This document shows, in pieces, positions 17,023 to 25,966 of a stretch of 64,000 nucleotides of DNA. The notes under the pieces were generated by a model. It was not told the DNA's origin, searched no databases, and saw only the letters and a program-made list of their open reading frames with translations. The stretch is from Phyllobacterium sp. T1293 (GTDB lineage: Bacteria; Pseudomonadota; Alphaproteobacteria; Rhizobiales; Rhizobiaceae), in assembly GCF_020731415.2 (NCBI RefSeq), contig NZ_CP088273.1, positions 2,857,001 through 2,921,000 on the forward strand. The letters are read 5' to 3'. The position numbers were made by a program, and so were the translations under genes. Within the stretch, counting starts at the first letter, position 1, and every line of letters begins with the position of its first letter.

Positions 17023-18462
17023 TCACCCTTTCAAGGCCGCTACAGGACCCGAATAGGAGGATAGCCACTCCTCTTGCGATTCCAACACAGTTTTGAGCCG
17101 GGCAATCTGTTCACGCACACGGTCAGGCGCTGTTCCGCCATAGCCCTTGCGGGCTTCCACCGCCGCTTGCGGCGACAGGCTTGATTTGATCGATGGCAGC
17201 AGTCTGGCATCGACTGTGGCAAGATCATCGTCACCTAAATCCTCAAGACCGATATTCTTGTCCTCACAGTAGCGCACCAAAGCGCCGGTGATTTCATGCG
17301 CCTCGGAAAACGGTACACCTGTTTTAGCCAGCCAATCGGCAACTTCCGTTGCCAAGGTGAAACCATCCACCGATTGCCTGCGCATGACATCCACATTGAC
17401 ACGCATGGTGCGGACCAGCCCGGCCATGGCAGGCACAACCAGCGTCAGGGCATCAATTGTATCGAAGGCGGCATGCTTGTCCTCGGCAAGGTCACGATTA
17501 TAGGCAAAGGGTAGTCCTTTGAGCGCCACAAGCATGGTTGTCAGGCTACCGATCAGCCGCGAAGCGCGACCGCGCGTCAGTTCGGCAATATCGCAATTCT
17601 TCTTCTGAGGCATGATCGAGGAACCGGTGGCATAGCTGTCATCCATCTCAATCCAACGGAACTGCCGTGACGACCAGAGGAACAATTCCTCGGCAAGCCG
17701 CGACAGATGCACGCCGAACATGGCGGTGACAAAAAGAAACTCGGCGACATGATCGCGGCTACCCACCGCATCAATGGAGTTTTCGCAGGGCGCTTCATAG
17801 CCAAGCTCATGCGCGGAAAGCTCTGGATGCAACGCGATGCCCGAACCTGCCATGGCAGCAGCTCCAAGCGGCGAGCGCGCTGCGCGCTTGTCCCAGTCAC
17901 GCAGCCGGTCAAGATCGCGGGCAAAGGTCTGCGCGTGGGCAAGCAGTTGATGAGCAAAGCTGATCGGCTGCGCGGGCTGTAAATGGGTGAAACCTGATGT
18001 GAGCGTTGCCACATGAGCCTCCGCCTGACCGACAAGTGCCTGCTGCAGGAGAAGAATATCTGAACCGATACCCCGCGCCATATCGCGCAGATAGAGCTTC
18101 AGATCATTGGCCGCCTGATCATTGCGCGAACGCCCTGCCCGCAACTTTCCGCCCAGAACCCCGATACGTTCACCGAGAACCCGTTCGAGAAATGTATGAA
18201 TGTCTTCATCATCTGGCGTTGGCTCGATCTTGCCCGCGGCATAGTCAGCGCCAATCCCCTTGATGGCAGCGAAAACTGTTTCGGCTTCAGCTTCGGTTAA
18301 AATCCCGGCACGCACCAATTCGCGTGCATGGGACAGCGAAGACGTCAGATCATACGGGACAAGACGGAAATAGCTGCTTTCCGAACGGGAAAGCGCTGTC
18401 AGCTCGGGCGATGGACTCGTCCTGAAACGAGCCCCCCACAGACGGACGGACTGCTCGGTCAT
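17023..18462 (-). CDS. argininosuccinate-lyase-family enzyme, probably catabolic paralogue
   Basis: A 479-residue member of the fumarase/aspartase superfamily, argininosuccinate lyase branch: RAGRSRNDQ (109-117), TSGFTHLQPAQP (155-166, His160) and GSSIMPQKKN (280-289, the mobile loop Ser). Departures from biosynthetic ArgH are visible: the usual ALAGT-x-x-x-I-D-R segment reads AMAGSGIALHPE (about 203-214), DAVSDRD becomes DAVGSRD, and KKNPD becomes KKNCD. These lie around the substrate pocket. The enzyme is the first gene of an operon with a polar amino-acid ABC importer, six bp before the permease, and a LysR gene is divergent. This suggests cleavage of an imported aspartate adduct rather than arginine synthesis (inference). 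The start ATG 18462 is chosen because AAGGGGA is too close to ATG 18471. Confidence 0.88.
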   Translation of the reverse strand: MTEQSVRLWGARFRTSPSPELTALSRSESSYFRLVPYDLTSSLSHARELVRAGILTEAEAETVFAAIKGIGADYAAGKIEPTPDDEDIHTFLERVLGERIGVLGGKLRAGRSRNDQAANDLKLYLRDMARGIGSDILLLQQALVGQAEAHVATLTSGFTHLQPAQPISFAHQLLAHAQTFARDLDRLRDWDKRAARSPLGAAAMAGSGIALHPELSAHELGYEAPCENSIDAVGSRDHVAEFLFVTAMFGVHLSRLAEELFLWSSRQFRWIEMDDSYATGSSIMPQKKNCDIAELTRGRASRLIGSLTTMLVALKGLPFAYNRDLAEDKHAAFDTIDALTLVVPAMAGLVRTMRVNVDVMRRQSVDGFTLATEVADWLAKTGVPFSEAHEITGALVRYCEDKNIGLEDLGDDDLATVDARLLPSIKSSLSPQAAVEARKGYGGTAPDRVREQIARLKTVLESQEEWLSSYSGPVAALKG

Positions 18463-18542
18463 TTCTTTCATTCCCCTTTTTCTTGTTATCTGAAGCTTAT
18501 GGTTGCGTTTTGGAGAGGACAAACGAAATGAATTCCCATATC

Positions 18543-18559
18543 TATTCCAAAATGGAATA
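18543..18559. promoter_or_regulatory. LysR-type operator (T-N11-A palindrome)
   Basis: TATTCCA at 18543-18549 and TGGAATA at 18553-18559 form a perfect 7-bp inverted repeat around AAA, containing a T-N11-A LysR box. It lies in the 130-bp gap between the divergent lyase operon and LysR gene, 34 bp before the LysR start, as expected for autoregulated LysR pairs. Confidence 0.6.
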
Positions 18560-18592
18560 CCCTCTGTTGTAAAACCCGGTGAGGCAAAAACG

Positions 18593-19501
18593 ATGGTATC
18601 CGGTCGGATATATCCATCTACACGTGGATTGCAGGTCATAGCGGCAATTGCCGAACATGGCAGCACCACGGCGTGCGCCAAGGCGCTTAACATGACGCAG
18701 AGCGCCGTGAGTAAGCAATTGCTTGCATTGGAGGCACTGGCTGGCGTTCCACTTTTTGTCCGCACGCCGTACGGGCTTTCAACCACAGAGGCAGGCAGGA
18801 TTTATGTGGCCGAAGCGCGGATTGCGCTGGGTGCCATGGAAAATGCGGCGCTACGGGTTGCTGCGCTTGGATCAGCGCCCAATGCGATCAAACTGCATAT
18901 TCTGCCCATTATGGGCGACCGCTGGCTGATCCCGCGCTTTGCCAGCTTTGCCGAAGCGCACCCCGACATTGATGTGGAACTGTCGACCTTCGCCAACAAT
19001 GATCTGATCAATCAGGCGGATGCCGCTTTCCGGTTTGGAGAGGGCGATTGGCCTGATCAAGACAACCACTATCTGTTCGGCCGGGAAGTTGCGCTGGTGG
19101 GTGCCCCGCAGTTTGTCGCACGGCTTGGCGGTGTGACAAGACCAGCTGATATCAGCAAATTTCCGCTGCTCGACCACAAGTTCACACCACTGCGCTGGGA
19201 AGAGTTTGCCGAGGCACATCACATTGCGGATTTCGCTCCGGAACGCATCACGCATTTCGGTTTTTATGCGCTGGTAATCCGCGCGGCGATTGCCGGACAG
19301 GGCCTTGCTTTGGTGCCACGCGGCCTGATCGCCGATGAACTTGCCAGCGGCAAACTCGTCAATCCGCAGGGCTTTGGTTTTGTCAGCCGCCATGCCTATT
19401 GGCTAACCTGCCCGCAGGACCGTCCGCAACGTCCTGCCATGCGCATATTCCTTGACTGGCTGCTCGAGGAAGTCAGCTCGATGCCCTCAAATATGCGTTG
19501 A
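18593..19501 (+). CDS. LysR-family transcriptional regulator (GcvA-like)
   Basis: A 302-residue LTTR. The winged helix-turn-helix occupies residues 10-70 (GLQVIAAIAEHGSTTACAKALNMTQSAVSKQLLALEALAGVPLF), and the effector domain (about 95-295) has the GcvA-type pattern with RFGEGDWPDQDNHYLFGREVALV and an end QRPAMRIFLDWLLEE. ATG 18593 with GTGAGG upstream is chosen; a longer open frame from 18503 would run through the operator. It probably controls the divergent lyase/ABC operon in response to the transported ligand. Confidence 0.9.
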   Translation: MVSGRIYPSTRGLQVIAAIAEHGSTTACAKALNMTQSAVSKQLLALEALAGVPLFVRTPYGLSTTEAGRIYVAEARIALGAMENAALRVAALGSAPNAIKLHILPIMGDRWLIPRFASFAEAHPDIDVELSTFANNDLINQADAAFRFGEGDWPDQDNHYLFGREVALVGAPQFVARLGGVTRPADISKFPLLDHKFTPLRWEEFAEAHHIADFAPERITHFGFYALVIRAAIAGQGLALVPRGLIADELASGKLVNPQGFGFVSRHAYWLTCPQDRPQRPAMRIFLDWLLEEVSSMPSNMR

Positions 19502-19658
19502 TCCAACCGATCAAACCTTCGTGTTTTCGGGGCCTTTTTCGTTCAAAAATATTTATTCAATTTGTCATGGAACCATACGGACTCCCGACGCATTTTTGCC
19601 GTTAGTCTGGCAATGCCCAACAGCATGCCATGCTCATCAGATACTCATGGAGGAAGTG

Positions 19659-19916
19659 ATGAACGACAAGCGTTTTCCCATACCGGTTATGGTCAAACTG
19701 GGAGCTGCAGGTCAGTTGGCCATCAGCAGTGTCTGGGAAGCGATGGAATGCCTGCAGCGCTATTGGCCATCGAAAACGGGCCGGAGCTACCGCCGCGCGT
19801 TGCAAGCCTGTCTTGATGTTCTGGATGGTTGGAAACCTGCCCACAAGGCACGCCATGCCTTTGTCAGCGCTGCGCGTGATGCGGGGATCTTTCTAGACAC
19901 AAGACTGCATCAGTAA
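19659..19916 (+). CDS. DUF982 family small protein
   Basis: An 85-residue protein. It reads FPIPVMVKLGAAGQLAISSVWEAMECLQRYWPSKTG and continues with a helix and SAARDAGIFL, the typical DUF982 layout found in many copies in rhizobia and relatives. Function unknown. ATG 19659 is preceded by TGGAGGAAG; longer upstream frames are not similar to the family. Confidence 0.88.
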   Translation: MNDKRFPIPVMVKLGAAGQLAISSVWEAMECLQRYWPSKTGRSYRRALQACLDVLDGWKPAHKARHAFVSAARDAGIFLDTRLHQ

Positions 19917-19922
19917 TCAGAA

Positions 19923-19962
19923 GCGAGCGGCGCTGAGGCAATTATGATCTTGCGCCGCTCGC
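19923..19962. terminator. convergent terminator hairpin
   Basis: GCGAGCGGCGC at 19923-19933 and GCGCCGCTCGC at 19952-19962 form a perfect 11-bp stem with an 18-base loop. It lies between the ends of the DUF982 gene and the oppositely oriented GMC oxidoreductase gene and can serve both. Confidence 0.65.
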
Positions 19963-19971
19963 ACTTTATCA

Positions 19972-21627
19972 TCAGCGAATATCCGCCCGTGCCCGCGGGC
20001 GCTTTTCATTCATTTCATGGCTAAAGACGGTAGGTGGCAAAGGCGCGAGTTTACGGATGATATCAGCGCCCTTTTCCCCCATCATGATTGTCGGTGCATT
20101 GGTGTTGCACGAGGGAACGCGCGGCATCACCGAACTGTCGCAGACGCGCAAGCCCTCCAGCCCATGCACCTTCAAATCCAGACCGACAACCGCCATAGAG
20201 TCGGTTCCCATCTTGCAGGTACCGACGGGATGGTGATCGGTCTTGGCATTGGCACAGCCATACTCGAACAATTCCTCATCGGAGTTGTATTTCGGCCCCG
20301 GCAATCGTTCCGCCATGACGAATGGTTTCAGCGCCGCCTGACTCATGATCTCGCGTGCGAGCTTTAATCCTTCGATCGACATTTTCCGGTCGTGCGGATC
20401 GCTCCAGTAATTGGGATCGATCAGCGGCGCAGCCATGGGATCAGAGGATTGCAGGCGCACAGTCCCCCGTGAACGCGGGTGCAAATAAGCCGAGTTCAAA
20501 GTGACGCCAGCATTTTTCAGCCGCTCGACACCCGCCTCAATGCCTGAACCCAGACCAAGATGGAACTGAATATCCGGTGAGCGTGCATTGGCATCGGCAT
20601 ACCAGAAACCACCGGTTTCAAACAGGCTCGACGCCACAGGCCCAGACCGGAACATCACATATTGCAGACCAGCCCATAGGGTGCGGTGCAGCTTGGCAAC
20701 CCCATCATAGGTGTGATCGCCGGTGCATTCGGAAATTACGAACAGATCGAGATGATCCTGCATGTTTTCGCCAACACCGGGCAGATTGTGGACGACAGGA
20801 ACGCCCGTTTTGCGAAGATGATCCGATGGGCCAATCCCCGACTGCAGCAGCAGTTTCGGCGAGCCAATCGCACCGGAGCTGACAAGCACTTCCCTCTCGG
20901 CACGAATGATCTCGCGAACGTTGCCTTTGATCATCTCGACACCAACGGCCCGGCCGTTCTCGACCACAACCCGGGTAACCTGCGCGCCCATGCGAACGGT
21001 AAGGTTCCTGCGGTTCTTCACGGGAGCGAGATAGGCCATGGATGCTGATGAACGGCGGCGATCGCGCTGGGTCAGCTGATAGAAGCCGACCCCCGCCTGC
21101 TGCCTGCCGTTGAAATCGTGATTGTAAGGAATGCCAAGCTCCTGCCCCGCCCGGATATAGGCATCGCAGATTGGCAAGGTCGCGGCCGGCATGGAGACAC
21201 CCAGCGGCCCACCATAGGAATGATAATCGTCAGCAAAGCGCTGGTTATCTTCCGCGCGTTTGAAATAGGGCAGCACGTCGCGATAGCTCCAGCCAGAGCA
21301 GCCATCCTCCGATGCCCACAAGTCGTAGTCGGTTGCATTGCCACGCGTATAAAGCTGCGCATTGATGCTGGAGCCGCCGCCGATGACCTTCGTCTGCGTG
21401 TAACGCAGAACACGGTTGTTCATGTGTTTCTGCGGGACGGTCGACCAGCCCCAGCTGGCGACGCCCTTGGTCATCTTGGCGAAGCCCGCAGGCATGTGGA
21501 ACAATGGATTCCAGTCACTTCCACCAGCCTCAAGCAGCAGGACTTTTACTTCGGCGTCCTCGCTCAGGCGATTGGCAAGGACACAGCCCGCAGGGCCAGC
21601 ACCGGTGATGATATAGTCGTAGGTCAT
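19972..21627 (-). CDS. GMC family FAD oxidoreductase (choline/alcohol dehydrogenase-like)
   Basis: A 551-residue glucose-methanol-choline oxidoreductase. Residues 1-35 hold the ADP-binding fold YIITGAGPAGCVLANRLSED with E33 at the end of the second strand. GMC signature 1 is IGGGSSINAQLYTRGN (about 83-98) and signature 2 is SSGAIGSPKLLLQSGIG (about 251-267). The catalytic end has DHHPVGTCKMG and a later Asn in CNTNAPTIMMGEKGAD. The family oxidises primary or secondary alcohols, including choline, aliphatic alcohols and polyethylene glycol. It is the last gene of a block with an SDR, a second GMC enzyme and a sugar-type ABC transporter, so it likely acts on the imported compound. Confidence 0.9.
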   Translation of the reverse strand: MTYDYIITGAGPAGCVLANRLSEDAEVKVLLLEAGGSDWNPLFHMPAGFAKMTKGVASWGWSTVPQKHMNNRVLRYTQTKVIGGGSSINAQLYTRGNATDYDLWASEDGCSGWSYRDVLPYFKRAEDNQRFADDYHSYGGPLGVSMPAATLPICDAYIRAGQELGIPYNHDFNGRQQAGVGFYQLTQRDRRRSSASMAYLAPVKNRRNLTVRMGAQVTRVVVENGRAVGVEMIKGNVREIIRAEREVLVSSGAIGSPKLLLQSGIGPSDHLRKTGVPVVHNLPGVGENMQDHLDLFVISECTGDHTYDGVAKLHRTLWAGLQYVMFRSGPVASSLFETGGFWYADANARSPDIQFHLGLGSGIEAGVERLKNAGVTLNSAYLHPRSRGTVRLQSSDPMAAPLIDPNYWSDPHDRKMSIEGLKLAREIMSQAALKPFVMAERLPGPKYNSDEELFEYGCANAKTDHHPVGTCKMGTDSMAVVGLDLKVHGLEGLRVCDSSVMPRVPSCNTNAPTIMMGEKGADIIRKLAPLPPTVFSHEMNEKRPRARADIR

Positions 21628-21645
21628 GTCAGTGTCCGTCTGTGA

Positions 21646-22428
21646 CTAGAGCCGGTTGATGGAAAGAGCACCGTCAGCATTGATGATCGAGCCCGTGGCA
21701 AAACTGAAATCGCCGCTGGCAAGTGCAGCAACGATGCGACCAAGATCACCCGGCTCGCCCCAGCGCTTCATCGGCACAAGGCCTTCAGCGATACGCTTGT
21801 CATATTTGGCGGCAGCAACTGCCGTCATATCCGACCGGATGATGCCGGGACGTACGTCAAAAACGCTGATCCCCTCATCGGCCAGCCGCACCGCCAAGCC
21901 TTGCGTGAACGAGGCAAGCGCCGCTTTGGTCATGCAGTAATCAAGACGTTCGGGCGATATCATCTCAGCGGAAACCGAGGTAATGTTGACAATGGTGCGC
22001 GGCGTTCCGGTATCAGCCTGTTTGAGCAGGGCTTTCAACACGGCCTGCGTGAAGAACACCGTTCCCCGCACATTGATGTCAAAAATCGCATTGTAATTTG
22101 CCGGATCAAGATCGAGGAAATCACCCCGTACTTTCGAACCGATCCCGGCATTGTTGACGAGGCAATCGATTCGCCCAAACGTCGTCATGATTGCGCTGGC
22201 CGTTTGTTCGTGAGTGGAAAGCTCAGCCAGATCCGCCTCGATAAACCCTACCTTGGCACCAAGCGCCTCCAGTGCAGAAATAGCAGCCTCGTCCCGCACA
22301 AGGTCTGTGATTGCGAGATCAAAACCCCTGGCGGCCAGTGCCTTGGCAATGCCGAGGCCAATGCCGCGACGCGCACCGGTGATGATAGCAAGGGGTTTCG
22401 CCAAATGTGCCGATTGTTGGGTCATCAC
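21646..22428 (-). CDS. SDR family oxidoreductase (FabG-like)
   Basis: A 260-residue short-chain dehydrogenase. Seen: GARRGIGLGIAKAL (residues about 18-31) cofactor loop, NNAGIGSK near 92, Ser in VNITSVSAEM, and the active-site YCMTKAAL with Tyr and Lys spaced by three. The end ATGSIINADGALSI is normal. Its start overlaps the stop of the upstream GMC gene by four bases (ATGA), showing translational coupling. The substrate is unknown; it may oxidise a ring hydroxyl or reduce a keto product of the GMC enzymes. Confidence 0.9.
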   Translation of the reverse strand: MMTQQSAHLAKPLAIITGARRGIGLGIAKALAARGFDLAITDLVRDEAAISALEALGAKVGFIEADLAELSTHEQTASAIMTTFGRIDCLVNNAGIGSKVRGDFLDLDPANYNAIFDINVRGTVFFTQAVLKALLKQADTGTPRTIVNITSVSAEMISPERLDYCMTKAALASFTQGLAVRLADEGISVFDVRPGIIRSDMTAVAAAKYDKRIAEGLVPMKRWGEPGDLGRIVAALASGDFSFATGSIINADGALSINRL

Positions 22429-23948
22429 GCAAGATCCTTCGCAAGGATATGATCAGCGACACGCAAGGCCTGTGCGGCGATCGTCAGCGCGGGATTGACC
22501 GCAGCAGATGTCGGCAGGAATGCTGCATCAACGACGAACAGATTGGGATGATCGAAAGCGCGGCAATAGACATCAAGAGGTGCCTGCGCCGGGTCGGTTC
22601 CCATGCGAACAGTGCCACATTGATGGGAGGGCGTCTTGCGGTCAAAAGCCTTGGAGAGAACCAGCGGAAATCCGGCGGCGCGCAACACGGATTTGATCTG
22701 AGCGACCAGCTTCTGATGCGCGGGCCAGTTGCTGCGCACCCATTCCAGAACGATCCTCTCGCCATCAACGCGAACGCGGCTTTCGGGCTTCGGCACATCC
22801 TCGCTCATGGCGAGGAAATCCACCGTATGATTGCAGAACTGATTGAGCAGCCATTCGGGAACAAGTTTGAGGTCCGACTTGAGCACGGGCCCGCTGATAC
22901 GCCCGAGCAATTGGACATTGCCAAGCGGCGCACCGCCCTGCCCGTCGGACAGGTAAAAATCGTTGAAGCCAAAGGTCTTCTGATAGATGGAATCGTTGCG
23001 GAAGCGCGGATCAAACCCGATTACCGCCGACAGATTGTGGTTCATGAAATTCCGACCAACCTGATCAGACCGGTTGGCAAGGCCAGCGGGGTTCCTGCCA
23101 TCAGCAGAGCGCAGCAAAAGCACGGCAGACTGTACAGCCCCTGCAGAGAGGATTACCAGTTTCGGTTTGACAACAGCGGTTTTGCCGTCCCTCACATAAT
23201 GTACGGCGGCAATCGACTTGCCATCGGCTGCAGTCTCCAGACGCGTCACACGCGAATTGGTTTGCAGGCGGATGTTGCCATGCTGCAAAGCTTCGGCAAG
23301 GGCAGTGGTTTCCGCATCCATCTTGCCGTTGAAACTGTTTGGGTGCGCATCCCAAGGTGTCTTGCCATGCGACATCCATGTATCAATATCAACACCGAGC
23401 GGCAGCGAAAAAGGACGGACGCCTGCGCCGTGTAACCGCCGGCGCAAAGTCGCGATCGGTTCCTCATCGGGCACTGGCGGAAAGTTATAGGGCGTGGAGT
23501 GTTGAGGTTCCGTCGGGTCTTCGCCTAATGTTCCGCGCACCCGATAGAGCGCTTCCGCCTTGCCGTACCAGGGCTCCAGTTCCTCATAGGCAAATGGCCA
23601 GGCAGGGGAGACACCTTCCAGATGTTGCATCTCGGCAAAATCCTCGGCGCGGTAGCGCGTCAGAACTGCCCCATAAAACTTCGAATTGCCACCTACGTTG
23701 TAGTAATTGCCGGGGTTGAACGCCTTACCATCAGCATCATACCAGCTTTCATCGGGGCGAAAGAAACCACGCTGAAAGATCGCCCGCGGATCGCGATTTT
23801 CAGGGCGATCGGGCAGATGATCCCCGGCTTCCAGGATCAGGATTTGCGCTCCTGAACTGGCCAGACCGGCGGCAATAGTCGACCCGCCAATCCCCGAACC
23901 GATGATAACGATGTCGGGTGATTGGCTTTGTGGTGATGCAACGTTCAT
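22425..23948 (-). CDS. GMC family FAD oxidoreductase, second paralogue
   Basis: A 507-residue GMC protein, only distantly like its neighbour at 19972. The N-terminal dinucleotide fold is IVIIGSGIGGSTIAAGLASSGAQILILEAG. The flavin-proximal YYNVGGNSKFYGAVLTRY replaces the usual GGSSAIN motif; this variant is typical of the gluconate-dehydrogenase/pyranose-oxidase-like branch that acts on sugars. The C-terminal active site shows SHQCGTVRMGTDP and NPALTIAAQALRVADHI. ATG 23948 is used; the open frame further upstream overlaps the ABC ATPase. It is 13 bp after the ATPase stop and overlaps the SDR, so it belongs to the same operon. Confidence 0.88.
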   Translation of the reverse strand: MNVASPQSQSPDIVIIGSGIGGSTIAAGLASSGAQILILEAGDHLPDRPENRDPRAIFQRGFFRPDESWYDADGKAFNPGNYYNVGGNSKFYGAVLTRYRAEDFAEMQHLEGVSPAWPFAYEELEPWYGKAEALYRVRGTLGEDPTEPQHSTPYNFPPVPDEEPIATLRRRLHGAGVRPFSLPLGVDIDTWMSHGKTPWDAHPNSFNGKMDAETTALAEALQHGNIRLQTNSRVTRLETAADGKSIAAVHYVRDGKTAVVKPKLVILSAGAVQSAVLLLRSADGRNPAGLANRSDQVGRNFMNHNLSAVIGFDPRFRNDSIYQKTFGFNDFYLSDGQGGAPLGNVQLLGRISGPVLKSDLKLVPEWLLNQFCNHTVDFLAMSEDVPKPESRVRVDGERIVLEWVRSNWPAHQKLVAQIKSVLRAAGFPLVLSKAFDRKTPSHQCGTVRMGTDPAQAPLDVYCRAFDHPNLFVVDAAFLPTSAAVNPALTIAAQALRVADHILAKDLA

Positions 23949-23961
23949 GGCATGGTGATCG

Positions 23962-25080
23962 TCAGGCGCCGATGCGCAGTTGCGATTGCGGATCGAAGAA
24001 CACGGCCTTGTCGAGATTGAATGCCAGCTGCGTCTTTTGCCCTGGCAATATGTGAGCGTCTGCACGCAACCGGGCGACCACTTCCTTGCTGCCAAGCTTG
24101 GTCACAGCAAACGTATCGGAACCGGCTGGTTCAACCACGTCAATCAGGCATTCGCCTTCCACCAGCGAGACAGCATTGCGATCGGCACCATCCGGATCGG
24201 TCAGGGCTTCCGGACGAATGCCAAAAATGACGTCCTTACCGGAATGGCCGACCAGCGCACTGCTGGTTTTCTTGATCGGCAATCGCAGCGGCGAGGAATC
24301 GGGGCGGTCGAGCACGACGCTAAGGTCGGACGCATTGCCTTCGATCTTGGCCTTGAGCAGGTTCATCGCGGGTGATCCCATGAAATCGGCAACAAACAGA
24401 TTGGTCGGATTGTTGTAGATTTCTGCCGGGGTGCCGAACTGTTGCAGGATACCGTCCTTGAGCACGGCGATCTTGGTTGCGAGCGTCATGGCCTCGATCT
24501 GGTCGTGCGTCACATAGACAATCGTTGTCTTCATGCGCTGATGCAGGCGCTTGATTTCCGTGCGCATATCAACACGCAGCTTGGCGTCGAGGTTGGAGAG
24601 TGGCTCGTCAAACAGGAACACCTGCGGGTTACGCACAAGGGCGCGGCCCATAGCGACACGCTGGCGCTGACCGCCGGAAAGCTGGCTTGGCTTGCGGTCA
24701 AGCAGATGGCCGATCTGCAGCATGTCGGCGACCTGCTTGATGGCTTTTTCCCGCTCGTCTTTCGGCACGCCGCGAATTTCCATGCCGAAGGCGATGTTTC
24801 CGCCAACGGTCATGTTGGGATAAAGCGCGTAGGACTGGAACACCATGGCGATATCACGCTTGGATGGATGCAATCCGCTGATCGATTTGCCTTTGATGGA
24901 AATATCGCCGGAGCTGATCGGCTCAAGCCCGGCAATGGTGTTGAGCAAAGTGGACTTGCCGCAACCGGAAGGTCCGACGAGGACGAGGAAACCGCCTTCA
25001 TCGATCTCGATATTGATGTCCTTCAAAATCGGGACATTGCCATAGGATTTATGCAGGTTCTTGATCTGTAAAAATGACAT
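23962..25080 (-). CDS. sugar ABC transporter ATP-binding protein (UgpC/MalK family)
   Basis: A 372-residue CUT1 ATPase: Walker [10 protein letters not shown] (about 37-45), Q-loop MVFQSYALYPNMTV, signature [15 protein letters not shown], Walker [14 protein letters not shown]-loop [11 protein letters not shown], then a C-terminal regulatory TOBE domain (about 240-372) with IFGIRPEAL. All catalytic motifs are intact. It starts five bases after the upstream permease stop and energises the two permeases next to it. Confidence 0.95.
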   Translation of the reverse strand: MSFLQIKNLHKSYGNVPILKDINIEIDEGGFLVLVGPSGCGKSTLLNTIAGLEPISSGDISIKGKSISGLHPSKRDIAMVFQSYALYPNMTVGGNIAFGMEIRGVPKDEREKAIKQVADMLQIGHLLDRKPSQLSGGQRQRVAMGRALVRNPQVFLFDEPLSNLDAKLRVDMRTEIKRLHQRMKTTIVYVTHDQIEAMTLATKIAVLKDGILQQFGTPAEIYNNPTNLFVADFMGSPAMNLLKAKIEGNASDLSVVLDRPDSSPLRLPIKKTSSALVGHSGKDVIFGIRPEALTDPDGADRNAVSLVEGECLIDVVEPAGSDTFAVTKLGSKEVVARLRADAHILPGQKTQLAFNLDKAVFFDPQSQLRIGA

Positions 25081-25084
25081 TTGA

Positions 25085-25966
25085 TTATCCCTTCACGGCG
25101 CCGGACATAAGTCCACGGACGAAGTAGCGCCCGGAAACGATGTAGACGATAAGAGTTGGCAATGCGGCGAGGATCGCGCCGGCGAAATGCACGTTGTATT
25201 CCTTCACGCCTGTCGATGAGTTCACAAGATTGTTGAGCGCAACCGTCATCGGCGTGCTGCTGAACCCTGAGAAAGAGGCACCGAACAGAAAGTCGTTCCA
25301 GATATTGGTGAACTGCCAGATGACTGACACCACAATAATCGGCCCCGATGAGGGGAGAAGAATACGCCAGAAAATCTGGAAGAAGCTCGCACCGTCAATC
25401 TGTGCAGCGCGGACAAGTTCGGTCGGAAACGCTTCATAGTAGTTGCGGAAATAAAGCGTGGTGAAGCCAAGGCCGTAGATCACATGGACAAATATCAGGC
25501 CTTGAATAGTGCCCGCCATACCCAGCATGCCGAGAACCCGCGCCATCGGAATGAGGACAATCTGGAACGGAATGAAGCAGCCAAGCAACAACATGCCGAA
25601 CATGACGTTCGATCCGCGGAATTTCCATTTGGTCAGGACATAACCATTCAGCGCACCCATGACAGTTGAAATGGCAACGGCCGGGATGACCATGATAATC
25701 GAATTGATAAAGTAAGGTTTCAGGCCCGTCGGTTGCACACCGATCTGGGCTGTCGACCATGCAGCCAACCATGGCTCGATCGTCCATTCATGTGGAGGTG
25801 ACAGCATTCCACCCTGACGTATCTCATCGAGGGTTTTCAGCGAGTTCACCACCATAACGTAGAGTGGCAGCAGGTAGTAAAAGGCAAAGACAAGCAGCGC
25901 GATATAGATCAGGACGCGGGTCAGCTTGCCGCTGGAGATGGCATTATCGGGGCTCTGGGCGCTCAT
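25085..25966 (-). CDS. carbohydrate ABC transporter permease (MalG type)
   Basis: A 293-residue permease with six hydrophobic segments and the EAA loop ELVRAAQIDGASFFQIFWRILLPSSGPI (about 200-227), followed by a typical C-terminal VSGRYFVRGLMSGAVKG. The MalG-type ending and its position next to a MalF-type partner identify the CUT1 family. The start overlaps the stop of the MalF-type gene by four bases. Confidence 0.94.
   Translation of the reverse strand: MSAQSPDNAISSGKLTRVLIYIALLVFAFYYLLPLYVMVVNSLKTLDEIRQGGMLSPPHEWTIEPWLAAWSTAQIGVQPTGLKPYFINSIIMVIPAVAISTVMGALNGYVLTKWKFRGSNVMFGMLLLGCFIPFQIVLIPMARVLGMLGMAGTIQGLIFVHVIYGLGFTTLYFRNYYEAFPTELVRAAQIDGASFFQIFWRILLPSSGPIIVVSVIWQFTNIWNDFLFGASFSGFSSTPMTVALNNLVNSSTGVKEYNVHFAGAILAALPTLIVYIVSGRYFVRGLMSGAVKG

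Noticed and set aside
18463..18786. N-terminal extension of the lyase of about 108 codons
   Set aside because: It would cover the LysR promoter and operator, overlaps the LysR gene, and has no similarity to the lyase family.
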